From Apis mellifera (taxonomy: Eukaryota; Arthropoda; Insecta; Hymenoptera; Apidae), in contig NC_037648.1 of NCBI RefSeq assembly GCF_003254395.2, positions 15,494,330-15,558,329 on the forward strand: a stretch of DNA of 64,000 bases. Direction: 5' to 3'. The position numbers and the translations under genes are program-made. Shown piece after piece: positions 1-14,320 of this stretch; the first letter of the stretch is position 1, and every line of letters begins with the position of its first letter. Under the pieces are notes generated by a model that did no database searches, was not told the DNA's origin, and saw only the letters and a list, made by a program, of their open reading frames with translations.

Positions 1-31
<31 letters not shown>

Positions 32-2076
32 TATACATTTATACTATGCACAATATTTCGTGATCATTCAATAATAGTTAACAAAAAATGTTGCAAATAT
101 TATAGAAATACTGTAATTAATTTTATTTGCAAATAAAAAATTATTATATATTCATTGTATTTTATATGTTTCTTTGAAACCTTGAATGATTTCAGCACTC
201 TTTATATTATCTTATATATTCTATATTATTTATTTGAAAAGTATTGACAATTTTGATTTAAATTATTTAAATTATTAATTTTATATTAAAACAATCATAG
301 CACTGTAAAGTAAAGAAGACATGGTAATCAATCCACAATTTGTTTAATATTAGTATTCTGTAATTTTAATTTACAGTCTGCATCTATGTACAAACAATAC
401 AGTTCATTATTTTTATATTAATAAAGTAACATTGTATTCTGGTTATAGAGATGTAAATAGAATAATTATATTTACATCTTGAATTCAAAAATTATAAAAT
501 ATTTTTTAATTTTTTTGACAATTTTTTGACAAATTTCATTTTTATTTAAAAAAAAGATATACTTTTGAATAAGAATAAAATATTTAAAAATAATTTTAAA
601 TTTGCATCTAGGCAATATTATTTTTTCTTAAATTTGTTTTAAAATATGTTATTTTTAAATTATATATATTCTATGTTAGATATTTAAATAACATTCTTAT
701 TGACTTTCTTATTTTATATTTTATTTTTAAGAAAGTCATTAAGTGTATATATTTCAAAATACAATTTATTATTCAAAAATATACATTTTTTTTATCGAAA
801 AAGAAATTATATTGTGTTAAAAATTTAATATCTATAAATTAATAGATTTCAATAGACTGAAAACATTATTAATGTTACTTATCAGAAAGACTTAAACCTC
901 TATGAGGTGCATTTATTTATGGAAAGAATAAAAAAAAATAAAATTGATATTATATTTTACAAATAAATAAATATATATATATATATACATGTATGTATTA
1001 TTAAGTATTGAAATTTTAAAAATGATTATAATTTGGAGCATATTTATTAATAATAAAGTTTTAGAATATTTTTTTTGCATTTGCGTTTTGTACTATTGAA
1101 ATTAATTGTGCCTTTTTAAGAGTTCACTGTTAATAAATTGAAATTAATGATATAATCGCATTCTTTAAAAGAATTTTATCAGTCATTATCAGATAAAAAT
1201 AAATTTCATCTTAAAAATATCTTTATATGAATTCACACACTATATATATGTATACATATATAAAGTCATTACACTATCATATATCAAATCATTCTTTATA
1301 TAATTATTATGCAACGTTGTGTTTATAACTTAATTATATTTATAGTTTTGAATAAAATACATTTTGTAAAAATTAGAAAAATTATTGTATATGATTTTTA
1401 TATTATATATTTTAAAATATATGAAATGTATGAAAATGTATTAATTGATAAATTAATCGAACTATATACACAATATATGTAAATGTAATGTGGGTACAAT
1501 CTTATACATATATGTTTGCACAAAATTGTATAAATATGAAAATAATAATGTATCAAAAATAATTTTGACTTTTGAATTTTTTATTAATTTAATAATAATA
1601 TTTATTTATATTTCAACGTAGAAAGATTTTTAAAATAAAATCAATTTTTAAAAAAAATGTTATATTTATGATAATGATATTTTTTTAAAAATCGTTTTTT
1701 ACCCGTTATATAAATAATTTTTTTAACCTGTTACATAAAGCGAAAATTGGACAACATTTTCAAATATCCAATGAAAAATTGAAACGTATAGAAACTTTTG
1801 TTATCACTATAATTTATTATTATTATTATTAACATCCAAAATATAAGTTACTATTAATCATTTATAAAATGGTTAAAGAAATGAATATAAAAGTGTCAGA
1901 TTTAAATTGAAATATTTAATACAAAAGAAATATGTTCGAGGTTAAGTAATATTTTTTAAGATTATAAAGCAAGATTATATACATAGTCTCATAATAAATT
2001 ATTTTTTCTATTGTTATTTTAGAAAGAGTAATGCATTTTATTTTTGCTAACAAAATTTCATAAAAATACTACTAAA
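1..2076. other. AT-rich intergenic sequence
   Basis: It opens with a TA dinucleotide run (1-26) and is then very AT-rich with short A/T tracts and no open frame of note. No RNA gene or transposon is recognised. The last few hundred bases before the first ATG at 2077 presumably hold the promoter and 5' leader of the MIOS gene, but no clear TATA or initiator stands out in this composition. Confidence 0.6.
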
Positions 2077-5000
2077 ATGAGTAGTATTAAACTCGATGTA
2101 CAGTGGTCTCCAGTTCATGCTAATAAATTTATTACATGGGGTACAGAAATTTGTTTATATGAAGTTATGCAAATAAAAGAAAATAATAGACAATTATGTA
2201 AGTAAATATTATTTATAAAATATATTTACATTTAATAAAGTTTTGATAAAAAAAATGACATTTTGTATTTTCTTGCAGATAAGATTTCTGATTCTACAGT
2301 TGCTCATTTACTTGCAACGAATACCAATCATCATTATGTTAAATGTATTGATATATATCCACAATTGGAACCAGATATACTATTAGCTGTTGGTCAAGCA
2401 AATGGAAAAGTTGTTTTAACTACTTTTGCTCCAACAATCTTTGATTCTCAAGGTCTCAGTGGAAAAGAATTAGGTATATTATTTCAATAAATAATTAAAT
2501 TTATATTTTATTATATTTAAGAATTATGTAATTATAGTTCCAAAACATGCCAGACAGTGTAACGCAGTTGCTTGGAATCCAATAGATACAAATTTGATTG
2601 TATCTGGCTTAGATAAACATAGTAAAGATCATTCCATTTTATTATGGGATATAAACAAAGGTTTACATACTTCTGAAAGAATACATCATCATAATACAGT
2701 ACAGATGGATTCTGTGAGACCTATAACAGAAGTTGGTGTTTCTGAAACTGTACATTCCATTGCTTGGTTTAAAAATGAACAAAAATGTATGGTAGTTGGC
2801 ACTAATAATAAACAATTAAAAATCATTGATTTTAGAGGTATTAATATAAACAATATAATTACATTTTTTTATATTATTTTGCATTATATATTTAATTATA
2901 TTAAATTATTTAATATTAGATTCTGCAAAAGTAATCAACACAACAGCTACTAAAGCAGTTTATAATGTATCAGTGAATCCACACAATAATTATCATTTAC
3001 TTTCAAGTGTTGATAATCAAATAACAATTTGGGATACAAGATGCTTTGAAAAACCTGTTTTAACATTGTCGCAAAGTAGACAAATTACAAAGGTTTTATG
3101 GTGTCCAACTAGACACAATCTTCTAGGTGCTTTACAAAAAGATTCAGGTAGAATATTTTAATTTTTTTTAAATATAATTATAAATTGAATAAATATAATA
3201 TTTTCATTTAATATTATTATATTATAATTTCTTAATTAATATAATTAATATAATTTCTTATATTAATAAAGTGACACTACATTTATATGACATTCAACAT
3301 TGTGGAATTGGAGGAGGAGAAGATACGGAACCTGGAGCATTAGAAAGAACAGTTGCACCACCTTGGCATAGTCCTGTAAGTTTTTCGTGGCATCCAACAC
3401 ATGTGAATAGATTGTTGGCAATATCTCAACAAGGTTTGATTATATTATAGCATTAACTTATAGAATTCTTGAATAAAATGTTTTTGATCTTGTTTTATTT
3501 CTTTAAAGGACTTACAGATTATACAGTTTGTGAAAGAATTACAGTAAACTGGTCAACACGATCTCATCTTGTTTGGAATCATGCTTCTAAATCATTTAAA
3601 TATATATGTAGTAATGATAATATTTATAAAGCTCTGAATGATATTTCTATTTTAACTAAAAGTCGTGCTACTTCAGAATATGGTTTACTTGTAAGTTAAA
3701 AAAGTTTATATTTTATATCATATAATATATATGTTTTAATATATATATTTATAGCCAGAGCTGGCTCAGAATGGAGAATTAGCAGAAAATGATACTCTCA
3801 AAAACTTGTGGCAATGGTTGTACTTAAGTCGATATTTAGTAGAAGATGGTACTATACCATGTACAGATAATAAACATCCAGGTGTTAGGTAAATTAAAGA
3901 TTTTCTGATAATATATTTAAAAATTCACAAAATAATGTTTGTTAATATTACATAGAACAGTTTTAAAGTTAGATGGACAAGGATCTAATAATGGTTTTTT
4001 AAAATCGGAACTAATTCATCGTCCTTGGTCGGATATAGGATCTAATCATACTGCAAAAATTTATAGGTATAAAATATTAATATTTTATGATATCAAAGTT
4101 TTGTAATATAGTTTTATGTTATAGATCTCCAGACAGAGATAAAGGATTACTTTTATGTGGTTGGAGATTTGATAAAGACACCAATAGCCTTTATGATAAT
4201 TTATTTTTAGAAAGATTAGAAAGAGAAGGTGCATATCCAAGAGCAGCAGCAATAGCAGTTTTTAATTTATGTTTACGGCAAGCAATAGAAATTCTAAATC
4301 GAGGAGCTACTAAAATGTCAATGTCTACAAATTTAAATATTGTTGCTATGGCTTTATCAGGATTTTCCGAAGATAGAAATAGTATGTGGAGAGAATCATG
4401 TTTAAAGTGTAGATCTCAACTCTCAGATCCTTATTTGAGAGCAACTTTTGCATTTTTAACAGCAGATGATTCATATGAAAATGTTTTAGTAAGTAAATAT
4501 GAATTTTTTTTTATAAAAATTATTTATGTAAATAATGAAAAAAATATTTATAGAATGAAAATGGTATGGCAGTTGAAGATAGAGTAGCATTTGCTCTTAT
4601 GTTTTTATCAGATAATAAATTAAATGAATATTTAAAAAAATTAACTCAAAAATTGACTGATGAAGGAAACTTAGCTGGTTTTCTTTTAACAGGTTTGTAT
4701 AACAAATTATATAATCTATAATCTATAATCTATAATAAATCTGTTAATATAAGCTCTAAATTTATAATAAATTTTATCTAGGTGCTAGTTTAGAAGGTAT
4801 ACAATTATTAAATAGATATTTAGAAATTACTGGTGATGTTCAAAGTTGTAGTTTGATAGCTATAAGAGCATTTACACCAACATTGCTCCAAGAGAACCAA
4901 GTTCAAGTTTGGATTACTAGGTATTGTAATAAATAATATTTATTACAATAAATTATATTTATCTGAAAAATTGTGAAAATAACATTAAAAATTTAGTTAT

Positions 5001-5838
5001 AGAAATTTATTAAATGCATGGAAAATGTGGACTCAAAGAGCTCATTTTGATATTGCTATGCGATCTTCAACAAATGAAAAACCCCCTCAACAAATATATG
5101 TTTCTTGTAATTTTTGTGGTAAAAGTATATCGGCTTTCATGCAGGGTTTGAGTAGAGCAAGAGGACCATTTGGTAGGCTAGGAAGTACACCCAATAAATT
5201 AAAGGTAATTTACATATTTTTATTTGAATATTTTATAAAATAATAATTAAAATAAAATTTTCTTTATATATATAGATGTCTTCATGTCCAAATTGTAGAA
5301 AACCATTACCACGATGTGCAATTTGCTTAATGCATATGGGTACAGTAAGTGGATTACAAATGACAACATCTGGAGTTAGTAGAAGTGATGAATGTGATAA
5401 TAAATTGACAGAATTCAGTAATTGGTTTACATGGTGTCAAACATGTAGACATGGTGGTCATGCTGATCATATTACACATTGGTTTCGGTAATATATTTTA
5501 AAATTATGTACATATATTTTATGTACATATTTTTTTCTGTATATATTTTATCTTTTGTAATAATATATCATTTTATTTATATAGTCAACATTCAGAATGT
5601 CCAGTGACTTCATGTACATGCAGATGTTTTTCTTTAGATGCATCGTGTAAAATAGCAGTAAGTATAATATACATAGAAAATGAAATCATAAAAATTATAA
5701 ATATTAACAATATTCATTTAAGTTTTAGGACATTATATATATATTTCTTGGAACAAAACATAAATATTAGAAATAAAGGATAATGAATTTTGCTTATTCT
5801 ATTTATAGATACAATTTTATTTTGTTAAAAAAATATAA
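2077..5838 (+). CDS. mio: GATOR2 complex protein MIOS (WD-repeat protein mio), 14-15 exons
   Basis: MIOS is a subunit of GATOR2, which relieves GATOR1 inhibition of TORC1 at the lysosome; in flies mio is also needed in the oocyte. Phase-matched exons: 2077-2197, 2279-2473, 2538-2837, 2920-3147, 3272-3433, 3509-3690, 3755-3888, 3956-4066, 4125-4488, 4554-4692, 4782-4920, 4997-5204, 5276-5487, 5585-5657. These give exactly 856 codons; the family is about 875 residues. The N-terminal half shows WD-type strands such as HSIAWF, ITIWDTR and VSFSWHP. The C-terminus is a Cys/His zinc-binding module: CNFCG, CPNC, CAIC, WCQTC, HADH and CPVTSCTCRC. The last few residues are uncertain. A strong donor (GTAAGTAT at 5658) may join acceptors at 5729 or 5809 (stop at 5838, better pyrimidine tract), or be ignored (stop at 5783). 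The start lies in AAAATGAG with no earlier in-frame ATG needed. Confidence 0.9.
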
Positions 5839-5940
5839 TTTATAACTTTAAATATATGTAAAAATGATAGTGTTCTCATAAGAAATTGATGTATAATTGA
5901 TTTTTTTTATCAACACTTTATAAAGCATTTCTACAATGAT

Positions 5941-6577
5941 TTAAAAATCATTATTTTCTTCCTCACATTCACATTCTGTCAATTTTTCAACTCCTACTAT
6001 ATTTAATATAATCATCAGTTCATTATATTGATCAGCATCTGTAATATATATATATATATTTTTTGTCTTTATAAATATATATTTCATTATGTTATAATAT
6101 ATGTATATATAATATTCATATATTCTGTTTATGATACAATATTAAGATAATATATTTACCAAATTCTTCAGTTAAACTAAGAGGAAACACTATATAATTA
6201 CTACAGTTCATTGTAGATTTAGATTGCAAAGTGCCATGTACTTCTATATAACCTTCTGCATTGCCATCAATTGGTTCTGGTAAAGTTATATTTACTTGTA
6301 CACCATCAGTTGTTCTTAATTCTAAATTTCTACCATTTGAACTTTTCTAATGATAAAAGAATGCAATAAGATGCAATAAATTAACATAATTAATTTTAAT
6401 AAAGCAAATAATAAATGTATAAATACATAAATCGTTGCTATTAGAATATTATAATCATATTTATATCTTTTCTTTTGTTAATATTAAAACAAATCTTACT
6501 TTTCCTATAGTTCCAAGTAAAATTACTTGTTCTCCAATATTTTGTGCCAATCGACGGCCATCGATACGTTTCTTCAT
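5941..6577 (-). CDS. RpA3: Replication protein A 14 kDa subunit (RPA3), 3 exons
   Basis: RPA3 is the smallest subunit of the heterotrimeric single-strand DNA-binding complex used in replication and repair. Coding exons (minus strand, high to low): 6577-6500, 6346-6160, 6038-5941, all phase-matched. They give 120 residues, against 121 for the human protein. It opens with RIDGRRLAQNIGEQVILLGTI, the typical start of the single OB fold, and continues through a GYIEVHGTL strand and YIVFPLS to an acidic tail (ECECEEEND). The 5' side is open in frame for about ten more codons, up to a possible acceptor near 6610. A short upstream coding exon is therefore not excluded, but the family length favours the ATG at 6577. 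It is tail-to-tail with MIOS; the stops are at most a few hundred bases apart. Confidence 0.88.
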
Positions 6578-8286
6578 ATTTTTTATTAACCGTTTTTTAT
6601 TAATCGTTCCTAAAAAAGCAATTAGCAATAACTTAACTTGTAATTAATATCATAGAATGACAAATCCCAATACTTAACATTACCAAATCATAGAATTTGA
6701 AAGACTTCAAACAAAGTCTAATGAGAGAAAAGAAAACCGATTAATAATGATTCGCTAGTGGGGTTACTGTGCAATTATTAAATATAATATAGATAGCATA
6801 AATAATATATTGATGCCAATGATGAAAGTCATGAAGATGACAAAAGACGAGACAAATTTCGAAAATATGAAAGAATTTTTCTTACAAATATATATTTATT
6901 TATCTATTAAAAGTGATTAAATGCCTCAAAATAAATATAAAATTATAAGATTTGTCAAACAAATATATTTACAATATTTTTCAGTTAAACATTTAAAAAA
7001 ATGTATTGAGCTTTTATACAATTTAATGTAAAAATGATTTAAATTAATTTTTAAAATTTAGTGGTTAAAAAATTATTTACATAAAATTTTTAGGGATTTT
7101 TGCAAATTTTATGTCATTATATGAATTTTTATCCAATTCAAATGAACGATAGAAATAGCGCCAAATTTAATTATTTTTCAATTGAATAATGAAAATGTAT
7201 CATCTAAGTCCAATTCAAATTTAAATTAATATTATAATTAAATTATAATACTAATGTTGATTATCTTAAAATAGGCAAAAATTAAAATTTAATTTAATTT
7301 AAATTCAATATTTATAAAATGATTTATAAATGAAGAAAAAAATATTATGATTTGAAGTCAATATCACAATTTTGCGTATTGTTTATATATTTGTATATTT
7401 GTTTTTTAATAAATAATTAAATATTAATTATATCATAAAATTCTTTAATTAGAAGACAATTTAAATTTGATTTATATTTCTTTCCTTTAAATGGATTGAA
7501 TTAAAATCTAATATAGCATATAATTTATAAAAAACCCTAAAATTAAAATACTACAGTAAGATCATCATTTTGAAATTCATTTTGCGATAAAATTTATAAA
7601 AAAAAAGTAAAAGAGATTTAAAATGTTTAATGTTTTGCTATATTTGTTTTATTAGAATTAATTATATATATACATTAAATGTATTTTTATCTAAAATTTA
7701 ATTTTTAAAATATAGTAAATTTATTTTAAAGTTGGTCACCATAGTTTATTATATGAATATAAGTAACAATTTGAGTTTTACCATCTAAGATTTCTATTTC
7801 TATGTATTTTACCTATAGTCATAGCGGCTTCTTCCATTCGTTTTTTGGTCTACGTTATGTCGTATGAATGATTCTCAAAAGAATTGGAGTATATTCTATT
7901 TTCGTTATCTTACGCCAGTACTTATCGAGAACAGAGTACTAAAATTATAAAGCAATCGTTAAGAAAGGTAAATATTTTTCATAACGGTTAATATGTCAAA
8001 AAAATATCGACTATGTTTTATCGATGGGATAACAATGGCTGCAATGCGACATTTAAAATTTCTTCTCATTGCTAATACATATAGTGGTTAGAATCGTTGA
8101 ATTTTATCATGAATATAAAACCATCGAAATTTATAGGACAATAACATTATTATTATCATTAAAATTATATCATACGATTATACTTTCGATATATTTTTCA
8201 TTACTTATCGCTAAATAAAAATTTCTTATTATAACATAACCTGATAATTTTGATTAATATATTTTTTTACAAATTGAGATTGAAAA
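6578..8286. other. Intergenic region between divergent RPA3 and ZNF318-like genes
   Basis: AT-rich and without coding signal. It must contain both promoters. A slightly GC-richer patch at 7830-8060 (with TATGTCGTATGAATG and CAGTACTTATCGAG) is the best candidate for the 5' leader and promoter of the plus-strand gene. No RNA gene is recognised. Confidence 0.5.
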
Positions 8287-11200
8287 ATGGAGCAAGAATC
8301 AAGACGTAAAGGACCAAGGAGCCCTAGTGCAGACTCAGAAGATTCATCTCATAGAAGAAGATCAAGAAAATATGATCGATCTCCATCTCCGAGAAGAAGT
8401 AGATATCGTAGATCTCGATCCAGAGATAGAAGATCACGTTCTAGTTCTAGAGATAGAAGAAGAAAAGATTCTAGTCGTTCACAACAAGATTGGAAACAAC
8501 AAACTACATCTCAGTCTCAAGCTTCTACTCCTAATCCAGCTAATACTGGTGGTTATGTTCCAGCAGTTCATAATCAATATCAGGTAAATCAAACATAAAT
8601 CAAGAAAAAAAAAATCATTATACAAATGATATGAATTTATTTTTTAGGCACCTCCACCTCCTAATACCAGTCAACCTCCACCACCTTTGCCTGCTTACAA
8701 CCAAGGATATAATAACTACAACTATAACTATGGACAAGGCTATGACTACAGTTACCAGCAACCCACTGGTTATCGCAGTGTAAGTTTTTTGAAAGATAAT
8801 ATATTAATTGCAAGGAGTATGTTGTATGAGAATGATCAGTTTATATTGTGACAATTAAAATTGTATTGCAATTAAAGCAATACAATTATTAAATATTATC
8901 ACTTTTGGATTGATTACCTATTAATAGGTTTAATCGCATTATATAAATTTATAAGAGTAATTATGAAATTATTACGTACACTACCAAAGTGTTTTGAATA
9001 ATATTTGGTAGTATTGTTCATTTTTTGGGGGATGAACATTATGTTCTTTTGAATCGCGAAATATTGTGAATCCCCTCGTAAGTATAACGTTCGCGTTGTT
9101 TATTTTATTGGCATCGACATTGGAAACCAGTATTATTGACCAGATGATTCATCTTCAAGAATCTTCCGTGTATTATCCAAAGTTCTGATTTGAGTATGGA
9201 CAAATAAAGGTAAGGTTTGATAAAAATATTGTTTGAATATTTTATATCAAATGTATATTTATTTTGTTAGGATTATCCACCACCAAATTGGCAAGGGAAT
9301 CAGGTACCTTATAACAATCAACAGCCACCACCTCCTCCCACACTAACATCCCAACAAGAATCGTCAAGACCAATGGATAGTGGTACTTCTGGATTAGTAT
9401 CATCCTTGGCAAGACCAGAAGATGCCAAGAAGGAAGGTGAATCTCTTATTTTATTTCCACAAAAATTTATTAATTAATATTATTTTAACATATTTTTACA
9501 TTCTATTGCCCAGCAGCGATCGCAGCGGAAGTAAAGCAACAAAAAGCAACTTTGGCTAAACAACGGGAAGAATATGTTAAGAAATCTACTACCTTACAGC
9601 GTGAACTGGAGATTCTACGACAACAGTGCGATGAAATTGGTAAAGAAGGTGGACGAGAGAATAATCGTATTATAAAAGAAAATCAAAAGTTGCAGGTATA
9701 TATAATAATTTATACAAAATGAATAATGATATGTTTTAATAATTTTTTATTGTGTAATAATTGTTAATTTACAGATTGAAATACAAAATAAGATGAAATC
9801 GATACATAACGTAATCGATATGCTTACCGGAATTATAGGAGACAAAGCTACTGTCGATGATTTAAGAAGCAAGTTTAAATTAGAAATTAACAAACGTTCA
9901 AGAAGTCCCAAGGAAGACTTTCCGAAAGGAAAATCGGAATCACCCGACAGATCATCGGTATCTGACTCTGACAAGGAATCCAAAATTGAAAGAGATTCGA
10001 AAGAACGAAGGTCTCCTGAAGATTCTAAACCTATGTACAATTTCGTACATTATGATCCAGAAATGCATTGGTGTAAAGTCTGCGATATATTTCCTAAAAC
10101 GGCAAAGGAATATTTGAATCATCTGCATAGCAATGAGCACAAAGAAGCTTGCTTAGTAAGTTGCTTATTATTCTAATAATAAAGTCTTAGTAAAATTCAG
10201 CTTTGGTATAGGCACTTTCAATAATTCAATGTAGAAATTTTTAATTGAAAATCGTTTTACAAATAACTTTTATAATCATAGAACAGGATGCAGAAAAATC
10301 TAACTGATAATTGATTTACATTGTGAGAGAACAAACGGATTCGGTTAAGACTATGTATTTCTAATTTGAACTATATTTATATAAGGATGATATATTACAG
10401 TAACAGTAACAATCGACCTGCAGGTACTTGGTACATAGTCTGATTAATGTACCATAATAATGTCTCATTAAAAAGTACCACCGAATATTTGTATAGTATT
10501 ATGGGAAACATTATAACTAATATTTCATTCCCTGCAACAGGAACGCAAGATAGTTGATATGCCGTGGCATGAGCGCAATGGAGAAGGAACGGAAAAGGAA
10601 GTGCCCTATTATCCTGGACTACCAACGAAAAGAACACCTATTAAAGGTATGGTTCATTTCAGTGGATAATTACTAATAGAATACAATTCCGTAGCTTGTG
10701 CACAGACACTGTGGTGTCCGGTATGTATTGAAGAGATCTACAACTATGGTTTGCTCAAAAATTTGTCTGCATTAACATATTGACTTGCAAAGTCAATTTA
10801 TGTACGCAAAAGAAATATGCTTTAAATATTTCTCGCTTTCTTTTTTTCTTAAATTATTATATAATAAAAATATGTATCAAATGATTGTGAAAATGAATGG
10901 TTTTAATAATTTATACGCGGAACGATTTTTTTTTATCTCCGCGAAGTGTTTTGTCTACATCGCAATGTTAGCAGCAAATTTTATAGCAACGATATAAACA
11001 CCATAGAGATGCACTGGATTTTAAATGGACTCGAGGAGCACACTTTCGGGCAATTTCAGATATTTCAGCTTCTATAATCGAATTATTTAAATTATTCTTC
11101 AAAAGTGTACTGTTCGTCGATTCATCGTACATAGGTCCATTTATAGTCAAGAATGAACAAAAGAAGATTTTATCTATGTGAAACAAATATCTATATAAAT

Positions 11201-13723
11201 CAATGTTATAATGCTGGTGCGTGTATGAATACAAATAACGAAGATGTGTAAATTGTGTTTATCACTCGTGTCACTTATTTTACTTAATATATCTGTTATA
11301 CTTACAAATACGTGTATAACGTATATTATAAATCAAAATATTTTTGTCAAACGTACTGTAAATGCCAATTGATCTTAAAAAATACATATAAATTTTATAA
11401 TAACTTTAATTTTTAACTTTCAATAGTAATAAAAGTTAAAGGAAAGTTACAAAAGGCAATTGCAGTATGTATAAAAATTTCATTTTGTTGCTTTATGTAA
11501 TTATTATTTTCATTTTATCTGTAACATTATTGTGATATATTTGTATGAATAAAACAATTTTTTTCCTATCCTTTTTTCTTCTAGAATTCATCGTGGGAGA
11601 CTACGGAAGAATATTTAATGTTATCAACTATTTGTTGAGCATCTTTTAATATATATTATTTTTGTTTTCAGTGACATGAATGTGTCGTGGCAGAATATAA
11701 GGTCATTCTTTATGAACTTAAATTGTTTACCATTTTCAAAGCTTAAGTAATGCTAAGTGTTAAATTATTTGCTTATAGGTTTACAGTTCTTCAGTGCTGC
11801 AACGGCATGGTACTGTAAGCTTTGCGATTCCTGGATTGGCGATCTTCATTGTGCGAGTTTGCACTTGAAATCTAAACAACATTCTGAGAACTATTCTGTA
11901 AGTTTTTAATTTCAAAGCTTTTTTAAGTGAAGAAAATTTAAAATTTATTAAGTAACAATTTTATTTAGCGTTTTGTGGAACAAAATCCACATTGGGAAAC
12001 TGATTGGATGGCAGATCGTGAAAAAGCATTTTCAGAAGAGAAACATAAGCAGATACAAATGGAATTACAGAAACATAAAGATGACGATCCACCGCCAAAA
12101 TCGAAGAAATCGAAAAAAAGTAAAAAAAAATCGAAAAAATCTAAGAAACGAAGAAACAGAAGTAGTGGTAGCGACAGTTCTAGTGAATCAGAAAATTCGG
12201 ATACAGACTCCGATCAAGATATGTCCAAAAGTATTCGTGTTGCTATGCGAAATAAAATGAAAGCATCAACACAAGCGATACTAAATGAAGAAATAGATTA
12301 TCATCGAATAAAATTAAAAGGACACTGGTCAAAAATGGCGCAGCATTTGAATCAACCACCAACTCCAGAGCCACAACCAGTAGAAAATGATGACAGACAA
12401 TTATTGAATTCGATCAGAGACAAATTGAAGGCTAAACAAGAAGAGGAAATGAAATCAATCAGTAACCGAAGATTGAGTCAAGAGAAGACAGTTGAAGAAG
12501 AAGAGGATGAACAAGAACAGACATCTTTCTCAAATAAATCAAAACCGGAAAATTTGGAAGCTTGGGGACCAAAAGAACCTCCAAAACCTTTTTGGATAAA
12601 GAAGGAAGAAGAAAAACCACAACCTATAGCCAATAAACCAATTGAGTTACCAAAACCAGAAGAAATGCCTAAACCACATATGGGATTTTGGACAAAGCAG
12701 CAAGTCAATATGACTGTGAAACCGCCGGAAAATAAATCTATGGAAAAAGAAGATGAAAGAGAACGGGACAGTGATAGATATAAAGATGATCGTGATAGAA
12801 AATATGACAGACGAGAAGATAAATATGATCGTTATAGTAGCAGGTATGAAAGAAGACGTGGACGAGATAGAGATCGAGATCGTGATAGGGATAGGGATAG
12901 AGATAGGGAAAGAGATAGGGACAGAGATAGAGATCGGGAGAGAGATTATTACGATGATCGAAGGAAACGAGATAGTAACGATTCTCCACGACGCGAAAGA
13001 AGTTGGCGTGACAGTCCAAAAAGGGGTTATGATAAATATAGTAAAGATAGAAGAGACGATAATTCATCTAACGATGAGTCCAAGTTTGAAAAGAAAACAA
13101 ATGAATCTGCATCTAAATCTAAAAAGGGTAATATACAAACTAAAAAATCGGCACCTCAAGTATCCAAAGGTAAATTACCTTTCATCGGTAGATTACCATT
13201 ATTTAAAAAGAAAGCTGAAGAACCAAAGTTACCTGAAAAAGATATTACTCCTCTTCCTTACCAACAAAGTAAATTTGAAGATACACCAAAAGTTCCCAAT
13301 GAAATTATTAATCCACCTGGTGTAGTACATATCACCAAACTTGCAACTCCAATAAATTTGGGTAATAATAATAATACTACCAACAATAGTAATAATAGCA
13401 CCATTATTGCCACAGCAAATAATAATAATAATGCTACCAATAATACGCTCAATGCATCTCAAAACAACAAAAATCAACCAATGAAAATATTAGTAGCTCC
13501 ACCACCACCAGTGTTGAATGAAACAAAACCTACACAACAAGTAGTTGATATGGAAATTGAAGATCAATCTGAAGAAACAGTAATAGAAGAACCAATGATG
13601 GAGCAGCAAAAACAAACGCACAGTATATCCAAATTACCTTTACCTCCACATCCTCCGCCTCCTCTAAATAGACCACCACCATCTTTCTCGACTACATCGC
13701 AACAACAACAACAACAACAACAA

Positions 13724-13755
<32 letters not shown>

Positions 13756-14320
13756 ACAATCACAACAAACAGTGCAAAGCAGACCACAATTTCCAACAAA
13801 TCGACCTCCACCACCATTTATGACTAATCCACCCCCATTCGTTCAAGGTCAACCACGATTTCCTCCTCATCAAACAGTACGTCCACCAGTACAAAGTCAT
13901 CCTCCTTTCATGACGAATCCACCACCTCAAATGCCCACTGTACCTCCTTTCGTACAAAATCATCAAAATCCTCCACCACCTCCGCTTCCGACTATAGAAA
14001 ATACTACACAAGATATTTCTGATATACCAGAACCTGCTGAAAAACGAACTGATCCAAGCATTCCTTTGCCTGATGATTTGCAAGAAGCATTAAATATTAT
14101 TTTTCCAAAGGAGGAAACAGAAACGAAACAACAAAATCAACAAGAAAGTAGCATCATGTATGCATCAATGTATAGTATGTTAGGATGTGTGGGATATGGG
14201 CCAGAGTACATGGATCAACCACCACCAGAAATTACTCAAGCGGAAACAGAAGTAGATACTCAACCTGGACCAGATGATTTGAAAATGTTAGGCATTGATG
14301 AAGGAGATACAATTCTATAA
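8287..14320 (+). CDS. ZNF318-like RS-rich protein with two matrin-type zinc fingers, 8 exons
   Basis: Exons 8287-8583, 8648-8779, 9271-9436, 9514-9695, 9775-10155, 10541-10646, 11779-11897 and 11969-14320 join in phase to about 1244 codons. Order of parts: an RS-rich start (RRSRKYDRSPSPRRSRYRRS), a Pro/Tyr/Asn-rich stretch, a coiled coil (LAKQREEYVKKSTTLQRELE), a first U1/matrin-type finger (WCKVCDIF...HLHSNEHK), and a second finger (WYCKLCDSW...HLKSKQH). A long last exon then holds a basic KSKK block, an Arg/Asp dipeptide run (about 12,860-12,950), poly-Asn, a poly-Gln run (about 13,700-13,765) and Pro-rich repeats. This order resembles animal ZNF318, a nuclear protein linked to transcription and mRNA processing; the name rests on recall, not alignment. 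Exon 4 has a CAGCAG tandem acceptor. The 1.1 kb intron 6 is unusually long for this block. Confidence 0.72.
13699..13768 (+). repeat. CAA/CAG trinucleotide repeat encoding poly-Gln
   Basis: About 23 consecutive CAA or CAG codons sit in the last exon of the ZNF318-like gene. The mixture of CAA and CAG should make it less length-unstable than pure CAG. Confidence 0.9.

Noticed and set aside
12738..13477. Several open frames overlapping the ZNF318-like last exon
   Set aside because: Low-complexity shadows of the Arg/Asp, poly-Asn and Pro-rich coding sequence.
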